From assembly GCA_013420905.1 (NCBI GenBank), contig JAAXNY010000014.1, forward strand, positions 124,001-188,000: DNA of 64,000 bases. Reading direction: 5' to 3'. A program made the position numbers and the translations under genes. The notes beneath the pieces were generated by a model. The model did no database searches, was not told where the DNA came from, and saw nothing but the letters and a program-made list of their open reading frames with translations. Below are positions 52,425 through 64,000 of this stretch, one piece after another. Origin of the DNA: Collybia mongolica. Taxonomy: Eukaryota > Basidiomycota > Agaricomycetes > Agaricales > Clitocybaceae. The first letter of the stretch is position 1. Each line of letters starts with the position of its first letter.

Positions 52425-54150
52425 TCAAACTTCGTGCTCTACAACCAAATGCCCATCCTTCGTGCCCATCTCCGCAAACGTATGCGTCGGGCGCCACTTG
52501 GCCGACGTGCGCGGGGTGGACTGCTCGAACATCAGGTCCACCTGCTCCAGCGTGAGACCCTTGGTCTCGGGCACGAGGAAGTACGAGTACACAAAAGCAC
52601 ACGTGCACAAACTCCCCCACACGAAGAACACCTTCGACTTGAGGTTCCCCTGGTCTGTGCCAACCATGTACGGCGTAATCACCGCAATAATCGTGTTCCA
52701 CAGCCAGTTCGACGCCGTCGACAGCCCAACGCCGCGCGAGCGCATCGGCAGCGGGAACACCTCACCGATGACGACCCACGCGCCGGGCCCCCACGTCGAG
52801 GCGAAGAAGAAGATGAAGATGCAGATGAACGCGATCTGCGTGTTAACGGCGTGGAAGTTGTTCGCCACCTCTTTGACGGGGTCAGTCCCGATCACGGGGT
52901 GCGTGTGGTCGAAGCCGACGGTGACACCGATGATGGCGACGATGAACTGGCAGGTCAACATGCCGAGGGCGCCCCAGATGAGAAGCGGGCGCCGGCCGAA
53001 GCGCTCGATGGTCCAGAAGGAGATGGGTGTCGAGCCCACGTTGATGAGCGTGAAGATGAGGGAGATCAGGAAGGTGTTCTTGATGGCGCCGGTCGACTCG
53101 AGGAAGGGGGTCGAGTAGTAGAAGATGAAGTTGACACCGGTCCACTGCTGCATCATCTGGAGGGAGGTGCCGAGGATAGTGCGCCGGAGGTTGCTCTTCG
53201 CCTCCCACAAGCTGCCGCTGAAGCAGTTGGCCCACGAGCCGATGTAGCCGCGGCTGTAGACGAGTTTCTTCTCGAGCTCATGGTTGGCGATGATCTCCGA
53301 GAGCTCGTACTCGATGTATTTTGAGTCGGGGGGCTGGCCACGGACTGAGGAGAGCGAAGCGCGGGCCTGGTCGACCTTGCCGTATTTTACATAGTACCGG
53401 GGGGATTCGGGGAGGAAGAAGAGACCGGTTCCAAGGATAAGACCCCAGGCGAACTGGACGCCGATGGGGACACGATACTGGCCGGTGTCAGCGCGGGTCT
53501 TGGTAGCGTAGACGACGCAGGAGGCGAGGAGGATGCCGATTGTGATGCAGAATTGGTAACCGGACACAAGGGCGCCGCGGACCTTGCGAGGGCAAATCTC
53601 GGACATATACATGATAATGGTGGCTGACACATGGCCGACACCGAACCCAGCGAGGAGACGACCGGCTACGATGAGGCCCAATGCTTCGCTGCGGTCGGTG
53701 GTAGTGGTGGCGGTTTGGACGACACATCCAGCGACGTAGGTGAAACAGCCGACAATGATGGTTGTGCGACGCCCGAAGTAGTCGGCAAGATCACCCGCCA
53801 TGAGAGCACCTAGATCAGACGCGGTTAAGCAAAAGAAGACGGGGAAGGTGGGCCTTTGTTTTTTGTCTGGGCTCACCAAAGAAGGTTCCTGCAGACAGGA
53901 TGGAGACGATGAGCGAGGAGTGAGAGCTGCTCAGAGCTGTCTGCCCAGGGCCCTCGACAGCCTCGATGAAAAGCTTCGACCCCGAGACTCCGTTAATGTA
54001 CCCTGAGTCGTATCCGAAGAAGATACCACCAAATGTCGCGAAGGCGCACATGAGATAGGCCTTCCAGGTGACGGGGGCCTCAATCTGGTCGAGGTCTACG
54101 ACATTGTGCCCACCCTTTTCGGGGGGCGATTGGGAACGTTCGTCGCTCAT
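52425..54150 (-). CDS. MFS sugar (hexose-type) transporter, 552 aa
   Basis: Exon 1 is 54150-53877 and exon 2 is 53809-52425, with a 67-nt intron GTGAGC..ATCTAG splitting the codon of Gly92 (TFFG-ALMAG). The product is a 12-TM proton symporter or facilitator of the plasma membrane. TM1 has FGGIFFGYDSGYINGV (about 38-55). Loop 2-3 has DYFGRR. Signature PESPRYYVKYGK is near 235. TM7 has QQWTGVNFIFYYS with the glucose-binding QQ and N. RFGRRPLLIWG and the C-terminal PETKGLTLEQVD follow. Cytoplasmic ends are hydrophilic. The start is the first ATG in the frame (54150). The relatively short C-terminus argues against an Snf3/Rgt2-type glucose sensor with a long tail. Substrate (glucose, other hexose or xylose) cannot be fixed from sequence. 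Confidence 0.93.
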
Positions 54151-57100
54151 GACTGCTGGCTCTACTTGACTAGCTCGAGAACTGAGCGCCCTGTACGATG
54201 GAGGAAAAAAGTCAGAAGTCAAGTCGGAAGACAGGCGTGGTCGACGTACGATGACAAGGGGTAAAGCTTGGGTGAAGGAAGGCCGCTTTAGCCTCGGATT
54301 ATAAGTACTCGGGTACGGCCGATCAATCTAGCTGCTATCAATGCATATGGGTCGGGCACCATGTGGACGGCGTACCCCCACCTTGTGACTCCTTTTTTTC
54401 ACAACCCCATAAGCCCCACGTCACAGCCCAGCCAAGTCCCCGTATTCCACGCCCATCGTGTTCAGGAACAGCCCATGCGAAGTCAACAAATCCCTCTTCA
54501 AATCTCTTCTTTACGTTCAACACGTCGTTCAGGCTCCTCGCTTCTCCCGGCGGCGCGTCTAACTTCTTTTGTATGCTCCAAGTTTTTCTACAAGCTGGCG
54601 TTTTTTTTTTTTTACGTCTCATACGGTTAATAATCCTGGGCTCACCTCTATTTTCCTGGGCCCAAACGCACGCCCAGACCCCCCCCACGGGCAGGAAATT
54701 TAGATCGGGCACCATATGGTAGAATCTCGCTCCAATGGTTTGATGGAAAATGAATCAAGGGGTCGGGAGTCGGCCGCGTAACCCGAAGGAGTTGCAACCA
54801 CCCACGTGACGTTTTTCAACTGCCATATTGGCGTTGCGCGACACTGACAGCGCCCCTAACATCACTAGGCACTCTCTAAAAAGAAAAAAAAACGCTACAG
54901 AGTTCCTGACTGGACACCTCGTCGAGTCAGACCCCGTAACGATAATATCACACAGGAACACCCAGTAAGCGGTTTACGTTGTATCTAGGATTTTGGGCAG
55001 TATCTTCTCCGAACATAAAAGATGCCATCACAGGCGTACCATCGCGACTCGCGAGCGCTCGAATAGGCTCAAAGGCTCAAGTGGCCGAAGCCCTATTTCA
55101 TCAAGGGGGAAATCCTACTGCCAGCCCTCGGAGCATGTTATGAGCTAACGACAACCTCCTCGAGCTTAAACACCCTTCCGAGCGTTTTTTTTTTTACACC
55201 GGCAGGATAATCTACGGAGACTGGCGTCGATCGCGAAACAACATGACTCTTCGCTTGCCTTTGCCGTATAGCGATATTTTTCCTTCAAGTCACGATCCAC
55301 TAACCCACCCACTTTTTCTTTTTTGCGAACATATTTACCCCAGGAATGATGGGCTTCATTTCTCTTCACGGACCTCACCCCCGGCCAAGAACCTTATCTC
55401 GAAGGAAATTAGTCGAAATAGAGTTGTCGCTTAAAATTCACAATCACATATTCTTGATACCCCACCTCCCCGAGCCATATGCACCAGGAGGTGCCAAGCT
55501 TCCACAAAGATCTCTAGGATTGGCCCCAAGGTCAGTGAGCCATCCGTTACACAGGGTACAAGTGCAGGGTGTCGGCCGATGCGCGTGAGTGCTCCCTAGC
55601 GCCAAACAGCAATCACTCTCTAATCACCAACGCCCCCAGCCAAATCCAGCTCAGGCCCATCACTATCACCGCCCTGCGGCCTCAAATGACCGCCTCAGTG
55701 CGTATGGGAACTTTTTGTTTTTTTAAATAACATATGAAACCTGGATCTCTGAATTATACGCCGTCTATAGCTAAAAATAAAAGCCACTCCGGGTTTCTGG
55801 CCCGTTCACCGGTATCGCGATCCGAATCGCCGATGGCCGGCGCAGGGATGTCGGCGGTGTTATTGCTTAAAAGGTACCCTCCCCCAGCGAGGACTAAAAG
55901 TTCTTCCGCATCGAGGCCCTTCGTACCTGGACGGACGATTCTATATTCGAGCGTGCTGTGTCGTTATTCTGTTGATAATTTACAAGTCGAAAGTGCAGTG
56001 TTCCCTTTTGATCCCTCGAACATATCACACATCCCCATAGCTTCTCAAGCACCGACGTCCACGATCTATGACAATTCCCGCATGTCTGCCAGTTTTCACC
56101 CAGGCTGCCATTTTTAGGGAATTCTCGCGATATATCTTTCCGGACATAAATAGTCGGCGTCAAAGGTAAAAATATAAGCGCGATCAGAGAATTGAGTTTG
56201 GGAGAATTTGTATCGTATCACAATCATTAGAAGGCCGCTCGCGTTTTATTGGGAAGACGGATACGCCCCACCGGCGCGAAACTATCAAGCGTGTACGGGA
56301 TCATATCTGGGGCCTAAAGTCCCTTGGCGTGTCGTGTATTGTCAGCTCGGTCGAAGACAACTCGGTGTACTGTGAACATTACCAGGCCTGCAAAACAAGA
56401 CCAATTTTGGAGTTCCATGAAACAAAGGCCTTGTCGGTTTTGACGATACACGGGCATACGAACAAGTTCCGTTCACCATTCAACAGCGCGGCGTTGCCGC
56501 CGTATTCCTACCCACACGCCTCCCGCCTGAAACACGGGCAACCAGTTTTTACACAGACCGCAAGCCACGTTAATAAAGCTGGCCCGGACGGCGGCGAAGG
56601 GTACCCCATTTTGCCTCCGACGGCTCTGGAGACGGGAGAACGACCAGGAATTTATAAAGATCCGGCGTGAGTTTATGTATCCTCTTCGTATCCTCTCGAT
56701 TTTGGGTGTCTTTCCTTCACGATCTATAGAGCTACCAAGTTCGCTTGGACTTGAAGATAAGCCGTCACTGTTACTATTAACGGACCTATTTTAGGAGACA
56801 AGTCGCTCACTGACATCCGACGAACCGAAACACTCATCTGGCGGGTATGCTGTACCCCGTTTATTCATTCTAGTCCAGAAGTCAAAAGTGGAGAGGGGGG
56901 CAAGGTGGGGCGTTTCGTTGGTAGGGAACATCATTTATGGGACGTGCCCTGTTTCAGGTGACAGTCATCGGAGACCCTGGACCCTGGAGCGTCGAGGCTA
57001 CCCGAGAACACCTACGGCTTATTTAATAATTATCTGGTGAGAGATTTACAGGTTCATACATATTAGACAGTGATGACATATACACTTGGTCGGATACGGG

Positions 57101-57310
57101 ACAGGGGCCGCAGGAAAGCATTAGCCAGGAGTACAAGTAACAAGACTGCCGCTGCCTGATAACAATGGAATGGACAGTAAGCAGTATGACGATACCCGAC
57201 AATAAGATGGGAAAGGAGCGTTTTGCAGTTAAAGACAGTATCTTTGAAATCCTTCAAATAGTGGGATCGGTTAGGATGACAGGTCGGTCAGTCAGAGCAG
57301 GTCCATACCG
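54151..57310. other. Long intergenic region without a supported gene
   Basis: It contains scattered open frames of 60-127 codons (for example plus 55734-56117 and 56329-56670). None has a recognisable domain or splice-consistent extension. Homopolymer T runs at about 54600 and 55186 are visible. The region must include the promoter of the sugar transporter (54151 onwards). Confidence 0.4.
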
Positions 57311-58276
57311 CTACTCCGAGTACTCGGAGTACTCAGATAGCACACGGACATAAGCCCCCCCAAAGCGGACCTCGCGTGGCGCACGACGCGCATGTGATGA
57401 ATACGGGCTCGCGTACCGGTCAGTATCAAGACTATCGTGGTGCGAGGGCTGGCCTTGGGTGATCCCAGAGTAGTATCCGCCATGTGACGTGCGTCGCCCG
57501 CTGTAATAAGCCGGTGCGGCCATCGACGTGTTTCGTGCGGGGTATACCGTTGGGCTCAAACCCGTGGTGGAACTTGTGGAGCCAGGGGGGAGTGAACGGT
57601 AGTAGTAGTAGGGCGTGCGGCTCGGTGTGTACGGCGCCAGTTGTTGCTGATAGTACGACGACGGCTGGCGAGAATGCCCGCTCGGGGCATACCGCGAACG
57701 TTTGCGGAGGATCGAACGGGGAGTAGTCGTGGCCGTGACGGTCGCGTGAGGCTTTATCCCGTGGTGGGACGTATGCCCGCCTGGGCGTGGACTCGGGACC
57801 GAATGGGGGTACACATACTGAGGCTTGCCGTCCGCGAAATACCAAGGTTCCTGGTGACTGTACGAAGGCTGAGAGTAATGGTACGCGCTTGACTGGCTGC
57901 GAGACGTGCCTTCCGATATGCGGGTTTGCCTGGTTCCGTGGGGCGCGGAGTACGACCTCGCGTCGTCGTGGGGGTGGGACCGGGATTGGGACCTTGAGTG
58001 GGATCTTGGGTGTACATGTGAGCGGCTACGGCTGCGGGTATCAGGTGGTGATCGGGTTCTGGAGCGGGGCCTCCGCGACGAATGTGCATGTGTCTCGACC
58101 CGATGACGCGATGAGGGGCCGACTTGGAATATGGCGAGCTGGCGGCTGTTGGGCTGAAATGAATGGTGGCTTTTGTCCTTCTCTGAGCTTATACGAATTA
58201 GCGGGTCTTTAGGAGACGTTGCGTTGATATTACCGGACTTCGATCTTGAGAACAGGTTTCTGAGGGTGAGAGGCAT
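57311..58276 (-). CDS. Low-complexity Arg/Ser/His/Tyr-rich protein (321 aa)
   Basis: A single intronless frame from ATG 58276 (MPLTLRNLFSRSKSG) to 57311. Residues about 55-120 are an RS/RH-rich segment (SRRPRSRTRSPPDTRSRSRS). The middle is Ser/Tyr/Pro-rich, with a Tyr cluster (TPYYYYRS) near 215. The end is SEYSEYSE. No folded domain or signal peptide is evident. RS-like repeats point to an RNA- or chromatin-associated, phosphorylated disordered protein, but this is composition-based inference. A patterned GAGTACTC repeat in the DNA encodes the C-terminal SEYSEYSE. Confidence 0.7.
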   Translation of the reverse strand: MPLTLRNLFSRSKSGNINATSPKDPLIRISSEKDKSHHSFQPNSRQLAIFQVGPSSRHRVETHAHSSRRPRSRTRSPPDTRSRSRSHVHPRSHSRSQSRSHPHDDARSYSAPHGTRQTRISEGTSRSQSSAYHYSQPSYSHQEPWYFADGKPQYVYPHSVPSPRPGGHTSHHGIKPHATVTATTTPRSILRKRSRYAPSGHSRQPSSYYQQQLAPYTPSRTPYYYYRSLPPGSTSSTTGLSPTVYPARNTSMAAPAYYSGRRTSHGGYYSGITQGQPSHHDSLDTDRYASPYSSHARRAPREVRFGGAYVRVLSEYSEYSE

Positions 58277-59669
58277 TTGTGTGTCGGATAGTGCAAGGAT
58301 AGGATTTGGACGTTTTTATTGCATGTTTGAGCTCAAGCGAGCCCTGAATTGCTATGCCCTTGGTATTAACCCATCTAGTAGTAGAGTACAATAGGTGAGG
58401 GTGATTGTAACGAGGTATGACAGAACAATTCGGAGAAATACCTCGCGTGCGTCAGAAGGCACGTTGTCCGTAAACCGGAGTGCTCAAGTCCCTTTCTGCG
58501 AACTTCACCTTCGCTTCGAGGTCCTTGTAGTTTGGAAACGTGTTCATTTGTTCAGCTTTCCCGGTTGGTGGCAGTACAAGAACGTTTTTTGAGTGTTGGT
58601 TGCAAGTCAGGGTGAAATGTTCGCTTCCAAGTCAAGCAGCTTCTGATCATGAGACCCTGGTTTCCAAAAGGAAGTTGCCGGTTTATTTCCCACGGATACG
58701 CCCGTGTGCAAGTCCTGTTGCTGCAACTCTCATGATTGCATCAGGAGGAAGCGAAATTTTATTATAATGGCTCGCAAGATATAGAAAATGTAAATTTTGT
58801 ATAAGGCTTGAAAGCCCACATTTAATCCATGATAAAGGACTCCATATGTAGCAATTTCTGCCAGTATTATCAGAATGACAGATTTTACCTGTGGTTCAAG
58901 TCATACAGTTGGTTTAGCATCAATGAGCCAGAAAATGAAAAGATGTGCATTGCCATTGGAAAAGTCTCATAGCCTGCCTATGTGGCAGTTCCTGGAAAGA
59001 CTGAGCTGAAAGGAGATGACTTGATGTTTATCACAAGTGCAACATATCTTCTTGCTCTCACCCAAGCTCAATCAGTGGTTCCAACACCAAGATTAGCAGG
59101 TCAAGTCTGAGAAGGGATGCTTTTCATTTTAGGCAGCAAAGTAAATGCCAATACTGTGCCTCTGGCATAGGATAAGTCAGAAAAGGAGATATATCCATGA
59201 CAAGCAATGCCTCTAAGGTCCAGATCCCTGGGCTTCCTGACTTCAGTGGGTATGTGATAACTCATGATGACTATGTATTACAGCATTCATGCTGAATTTT
59301 GTGGGCAATCAGGAATTTCAGATAATATGCCCTTGATTAGTGGGTCTGATATTTAGCTTCCTTCTCAAAACCATCAGCAGCCTCAAAACCAGATACAGAA
59401 AGTCAAATCTGAGACTCATTTGTATCAGGGCATGAGTATTGTAGTTGCCATCATGTAGTCCTATGTACTTCATAAACCATACTGACCACCTGTAAGGGAA
59501 ACCCTATGTCACACTGTGCTAACCCCCAAGTCAGCTAATGCATGATCTAGCAGAGAAATCCAAGATTATATTATAGAAGTCAAGTAGTAGGCTATCTACA
59601 CACCTAGCAGAGGAATCCAAAGAAAATACTCTGAGGGTCCTTTGCCAGGGGTCTTTATCCCATTAGTGA
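58277..59669. other. Transition to repeat-rich DNA
   Basis: GC and CpG drop sharply near 58795. A degenerate plus-strand reading at about 58850-59160 (YLWFKSYSWFSINEPENEK, TELKGDDLMFITSATY) looks like an old coding fragment with stops. I do not recognise the family. Confidence 0.4.
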
Positions 59670-60037
59670 TGCAACAATAACAGTCACTGCAGAACATCAG
59701 AGAGTAGAAGGAGAGAGTAAGTGCAAGAGATCGAGGGCTGAGAAGACCTGTTTGTATTGCAGAGAATAGACAAGATCAAGACTACAGAACAAGTAGCTAG
59801 AGGTGCAGTATATATACAACTACCTAAGGGGGACCAGAGTAGAATAAATATGGAGAGGTAAACCAAACATAACCAGGGTAATATACAGCATCAATCAAAT
59901 GATGAAGTGGAATGATGGGAATGATGGGGGGATTGTAACTACTGGAGATAGATGATTTAACAGCCAATCCCACTAGATAAAATATAAGTTAAGGTCAAAA
60001 AAGATGGAGATAAGATTGAAATGTAATTTTCATGACA
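59670..60037 (-). repeat. LTR of a third gypsy family (368 bp, minus orientation)
   Basis: On the minus strand it begins TGTCATGAAAATTAC, directly preceded by the polypurine tract AGTTGGGGGGTGA, and ends ATTGTTGCA. It matches 61583-61946 in the opposite orientation. It is therefore the 3' LTR of a minus-strand element. Confidence 0.75.
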
Positions 60038-60817
60038 TCACCCCCCAACTAGCTCCATATTTTCCATAACACAATTTAGTCACTGTGTGTGGTTTGTGGG
60101 TACCTCTTCTAACTGTCCTTTGGGGAGAGTAAAAATAGGCAGGTAGTACCACCTATCTTCCTCTAGGTCTTGTTTAACAGACTATCATGATTTGGGAGTG
60201 TAAGGCCCCACAGAGTTAAACTAAACATATGCAGATGGTGGAAGCAATGGGAGGGAAGTGGGTTCAATTGTTATGTGTGTGGATGGTGGAATTGATGTAA
60301 GTGGAGAAGTTGAATTGAGGCAGAAGGATTCAGGAGGTGATGGGAGTAAGGAGAGCAAGGGCAACATTATCCAGCTGTTCAAAGGTTGTGGCCCTGACCC
60401 TTGGCCTCAGCTTGGATTGCCTGAGGCGCTGGTTTAACCAACTGTCTGGGTTTCTCTGCTCCCTACAGGAAAAGTGGACTGCAGCAAGGAAGAGGGTCCA
60501 GAAAATGACAATGAATACAACAATAAGTGTAGTGGTAGTTTTGTCAGACATGGTATGAGACAATGTTATGGTTGTGAAGGGGTTAAGCAATTGTCACCTG
60601 GCTCAGTTAATGTAAGGGGAATGCTAGTTTGTTCCCAATCTAGTTGCTCAGATATTCTTTGCTCATTGTACATCTAACTCCATACACTGCTGGTGCCTTG
60701 AGACCACCTTGGCATAACCTACATACCTTGTGACACCTCCCCTACCCCCTTTTGCAGTTAGTACCATGCCTCTCTACTGATAGTTTACCCCCAGATCATT
60801 GCAGAGCCCTAGCAGAC
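60038..60817. other. Decayed interior of the third gypsy family
   Basis: RT and integrase are not recognisable. A minus-strand 74-codon frame (60551-60330; MSDKTTTTLIVVFIVIFWTLFL) encodes a single hydrophobic segment followed by a basic tail. It may be chance or a small membrane protein. The polypurine tract lies at its left end. Confidence 0.3.
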
Positions 60818-61205
60818 TCATGTTGGTTTCCATGATACAAATGGGCTATGATCTTCCTCATCCATGAGGTTTGGTAGATTACCATGCATATTACATCCTG
60901 GAGGGCATCTATCCAAGAGGACTTTCCCTGATTTCCAGTCTATGTTTGGATTATGCTTCTTTAACCATGAATAGCCAATAATAATATCATGACTATCAAG
61001 TGGTACAACAGCAAATGAAGCATGTTCCACATGGTCCCCAATACTTAGTTGAAGATCAACCAGGTCTGTGATTGAACCATCCCAGTTGGTAGTTCCATCA
61101 ACATTATACACTAGAATTGGGCATGGCAGTGGGGAGGTATTTATATATTCCTTTCAGTGAAACTTCAATCAATAAACAGTCCAGTGGCTCCACAGTCTAA
61201 TGAGG
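60818..61205 (-). pseudogene. Gypsy protease remnant
   Basis: The minus strand shows LDCGATGLFID (about 61201-61169). After an in-frame stop (61168) it runs through YNVDGTTNWDGSITDLVDLQ (Met at 61111) and IIIGYSWLKKHNPNIDW, the same layout as the gypsy-1 protease. Upstream (61495-61206) a few gag-like fragments remain. No RT follows before the LTR at 60037, so the interior is deleted. Confidence 0.75.
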
Positions 61206-61582
61206 AATATTGATAGGATTAGGGAATTGGATAGTTTGAGATTACAAATATATTGCCTTGGTTGTCTCATTTCAATAAAAGCTTGAAGGGAAAGTTCTGA
61301 AAGAAGTGACATAAGTTGTCTGATGGTTTCTGCAGATGCCTCCTGTTTACAGCCTTTGTATATCCAAGAATTTAATATTTTAACCTTTGTATCCTCATTG
61401 GATAATGTAAGGATCTTTTCTAGGGTGAACTCTACAGTTCCTTTCTTGTATTTGCATTTTCTCTGAGTCCTAGGAAGATCCTGAGGAATATGCAATGTTT
61501 AGTATTGGGTTGTTTCTCAATAGATATATTCTGAGGCTCTTAAATTATACTAGAAAGTATTAAAAACCTATTTGAGAACATT

Positions 61583-61946
61583 TGTCATGAAAATTACATT
61601 TCAATCTTATCTCCATCTTTTGATCTTATCTTATCTTTTATCTAGTGGGATTAGCTGTTGATTCATTTATCTCCAGTAGTTACGATTCCCCCATCATTCC
61701 AATCATTCCATTTCACCATTTGATTGATGCATACATTATTCTGGTTATGTTTGGTTTACCTCTCTCCATATTTATTCTACTCTGGTCCCCCCTTAGATAG
61801 TTGTATATATACTGCACCTCTAGCTACTTGTCCTGTAGTCTTGACCTTGTCTATTCACTGCAATACAAACAGGTCTTCTCAGCTCTCTATCTCTTGTGCT
61901 CTCTCTCTCCTTCTACCCTCTAACATTCTGCAGTAACTGTTATTGG
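61583..61946 (+). repeat. LTR of the third gypsy family (plus orientation)
   Basis: Begins TGTCATGAAAATTAC and is similar to the inverted copy at 59670-60037, ending at TTATTGG where similarity stops. Its orientation is opposite to what the 5' LTR of the protease-bearing element should have. Confidence 0.7.
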
Positions 61947-63346
61947 AGATGGGCAATGCTTAGTAATTTTGCATGCTAATGAAAATAGCTGCTGGTAAAT
62001 AAAGTAAATACAACAGTAAATAGATCAATAAAATTACTGGTGACAGTGGTTTTAGAAAGTTGAGCTTCCACAATCACTTTTGAGTCCTGTTTTGAAGACA
62101 ATGTGACTCAGAATTTTACTCTGAACATTTCATTAAATACAGTTTCTTTTTATTTCCATTCCAATGTTGAGATATTGAACTATTCTAGGGTGTTTTGAGA
62201 CTGGGGGCCAAAAATTAAGAAATCTGTATTTAATATTTTGTAGCCCTAATTAATGCAATAAACTTTTGCCAATTGACCAAGGTGTAAAAATGAGCCTGTA
62301 AGGTGCATATTCATGTTGACTGTGTAGTAGCCACTTGCATGTGTGCATGGCAGCACAGCCACAGCCAAATTGGGAAATTGGTGACTTGCATTGTTCTCAT
62401 GAGTTCATATAAGACTCTATTTTTGGTATCTGTAATCTACAATCATCCCCCCATCTTCTGGCTTGCTTGCTAAATCCAATAGCACCAAAAGGTGAGCCAA
62501 ACACCTGAAAATACCAGAAAAAGGGCATCTCTATTGTCCTAAACCACAATTATGCTTCATAACCACCAGATAGGGAGGGTTTTGCAGCAACTCATCCTGT
62601 ACTCACTGATCTTACTACCAGGACTTTTACTAACTACTAGGTTCAATCAGGTACATACACACATAAGCATCTCTTGGCTTCAAACTGTGCTAGTTGCTCA
62701 TATTTCTTGGCTTGGTCTGTTCCAAACTGTGCTGGTTGCTCATGTCTCTTGGCATCTCTGAGTTAACTCCATCCCTCAAAAGATATGGGTAAAAGGAGAT
62801 CTAAGGCTCAAAGTGAAGCACTTGTTGCTGGTAGAACTCCCTTGGCTCAGAAAAGGGCAACTGAGACTGATGCTCAGGCCAAATGTGCTGCAGTACTTAG
62901 TACTACAGCAAAACAACTGGAGATCTCTAGGGCTGAGCTTCATCAGCAAAAGTGCACAAACTAGGGATTGCAAGGTGACCATTGTATGTTCCCATGATTT
63001 TTGTAAAATAGTAGCTGGTAATACATTATGGATGACAACTTAGTGACCACCTTGGATATGACCATTATTTTGGTGTAACTATGTATGCCTAATACAAAGT
63101 GGTAAGTGGTTTGCCAGAAAGGTAACAAAATGGGGGTTTCATGGTATTGTGCTATGAAATAGGGATAGCTTTGTAAACCTACTCACCAAGTTGGTGATAT
63201 CTAGATATAGCAACACAACATTGGGATAGACAAGTATAGCACAGACAAGATGTTGACAACAATACAAAGTATCTTACAATTTGGTACACACTTTGAAATG
63301 AGAGACCAACTTGTATTTTGGTGGGATACAAGGTTGGCCAACATAT
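61947..63346. other. AT-rich repeat debris without a recognisable gene
   Basis: Only short open frames occur, none resembling a known domain. CpG is rare. No TIR, LTR or RNA gene was identified. Confidence 0.45.
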
Positions 63347-64000
63347 CTATATGTCGTCAAATCTTACAGCTGCTGCCTTGTTGTCATCCCAATCCTCCTC
63401 ACCATCCACTGGCCCCATATCCTCATCATCTTCAGCCTCCCCCTCTGACTCCAAATCTGAGGTCCCAGCAACATATCCATAATCTTCTTCCTCTCCCTCA
63501 TCCACTTCATCCAGGTCATGTTTGTCAGGTGGCAACAGCTCTTCATCATTGGGCTTGCCAGCAGTATTGATATTGGGCTCAGCTTGGAAGGATTCCATGG
63601 CATTGAAGGTTGCGCAATGCCCAATTCCACCACCACAAAAATGCATCATCATATCTTGGTCAACAAACCTTTGGAATTGGCAGAATTAGATAAATCCAAA
63701 ACTGACAAACTAATAACTCACATATTCACATAGTAGTACTGCCAGTCTTCATCATCATCACCTGGGGGTTGTGCAATAGATGGTGTAAGAAGCTCAGTTG
63801 TTTTGCCATGAGTGAAGGCAGGGATAAGATGGACACCTTGGATAACATTTGATGGATCAATGAAGCCAAAGGCACCATCTTCAGGAACAAAACCAATGCA
63901 ATGGAGTTGATGAGCACTCCAGCCAGCACCATAAGAGAGATCCCTCCCAAACCAATGTACCCAGACAAAATTCATGTGTTGTGTATTGTTTAATTGTAGA
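63347..64000 (-). CDS. C-terminal part of an Agaricomycete transposon-borne protein (Plavaka/CACTA-like), runs off the window
   Basis: Exon a (edge of window to 63722) reads FVWVHWFGRDLSY ... VIQGVHLIPAFTHGKTTELL ... DEDWQYYYVN. A 53-nt intron GTGAGT..CAAAG (63721-63669) joins in frame to exon b (63668-63347), FVDQDMMMHFCGGGIGH, followed by an acidic tail (DEGEEEDYGYVAGTSDLESEGE) and stop. The order (F)WVxWF, FGFxDPxxVxxGxHxIPAF, YYVNxFVDxDMxM, GxGxGH is one I recognise from the C-termini of long Agaricomycete proteins associated with Plavaka/CACTA-like elements. The assignment is from memory, without a search. The gene starts beyond 64000. Confidence 0.55.

Noticed and set aside
52362..53324. 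Long plus-strand frame of 320 aa over the sugar transporter
   Set aside because: It is antisense to a clearly coding MFS gene; the Asp/Glu/Arg-rich composition is typical of a reverse shadow.
57484..58212. Plus-strand open frames opposite the Arg/Ser-rich protein
   Set aside because: Antisense shadows of a low-complexity coding region.
60330..60590. Single-TM small ORF considered as an env-like product of the third gypsy family
   Set aside because: One hydrophobic stretch in a decayed region is not enough; no conservation can be shown.

Overview
The window reads as a repeat-rich stretch of a basidiomycete (Agaricomycete) genome. The evidence is short 50-65 nt GT..AG introns, chromodomain Ty3/gypsy elements of the Tf1/sushi type, Tc1/mariner DD34E elements, and a C-terminal protein fragment of the kind carried by Agaricomycete CACTA/Plavaka-like transposons. 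Ceratobasidiaceae (Rhizoctonia-like) is my best guess from protein style, but this is inference only. Two compartments are visible: a low-CpG, transposon-packed part (about 1-45.2 kb and 58.8-64 kb) and a higher-GC island (about 45.3-58.8 kb) with single-copy-looking genes.

Left part (417-23,311) is a four-level nest. A 953-bp poly(A)-tailed SINE-like retroposon (target duplication 405-416 / 23,312-23,323) was hit at a TA by a 1608-bp Tc1/mariner element (653-22,594). That element was hit by a 6.1-kb chromodomain gypsy element (1,016-21,344, 5-bp duplication GTACT). The gypsy element was hit inside its protease/RT junction by a 14,231-bp LTR element (4,774-19,004). The innermost element has 1216-bp LTRs that look identical, intact gag, protease, RT, RNase H and integrase, and two antisense cargo genes of four and eight exons (400 and 520 aa). 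The second encodes a Zn2Cys6-like Cys cluster.

Middle part (23.3-45.2 kb) holds a 70-bp near-perfect hairpin, a degenerate tandem array, an intact second Tc1/mariner family (24,863-26,477), and a LINE whose RNase H was interrupted by a Tf1-like gypsy element. That gypsy element is now cut in two. Its 3' half lies at 29,390-33,977 on the minus strand and its 5' half at 39,865-42,218 on the plus strand. The cut sits exactly on a TA occupied by an intact Tc1 element (33,980-35,587). The other breakpoint carries a TA-CAG-TA sequence that looks like a Tc1-type excision footprint (42,219-42,225). This is best explained as an inversion between two Tc1 copies followed by excision of one. Two decayed LTR copies of the 14-kb family and two more full-length copies of the SINE-like retroposon are also here.

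Host island: a secreted, probably GPI-anchored protein (47,975-48,831, four exons), a 552-aa MFS sugar transporter (52,425-54,150, two exons) and an Arg/Ser/His/Tyr-rich low-complexity protein (57,311-58,276). The right end (58.8-64 kb) returns to decayed repeats: a third gypsy family with LTRs in opposite orientations, and the 3' end of a transposon-borne gene running off the window.

A shared mechanism emerges across the LTR elements. All three with a readable gag end have a GGGTTT(T/C) -1 slippery heptamer one to four codons before the gag stop. Two of them also have a 10-nt primer site 2 nt inside the LTR that is complementary to the predicted 5' end of their own transcript (Tf1-style self-priming).
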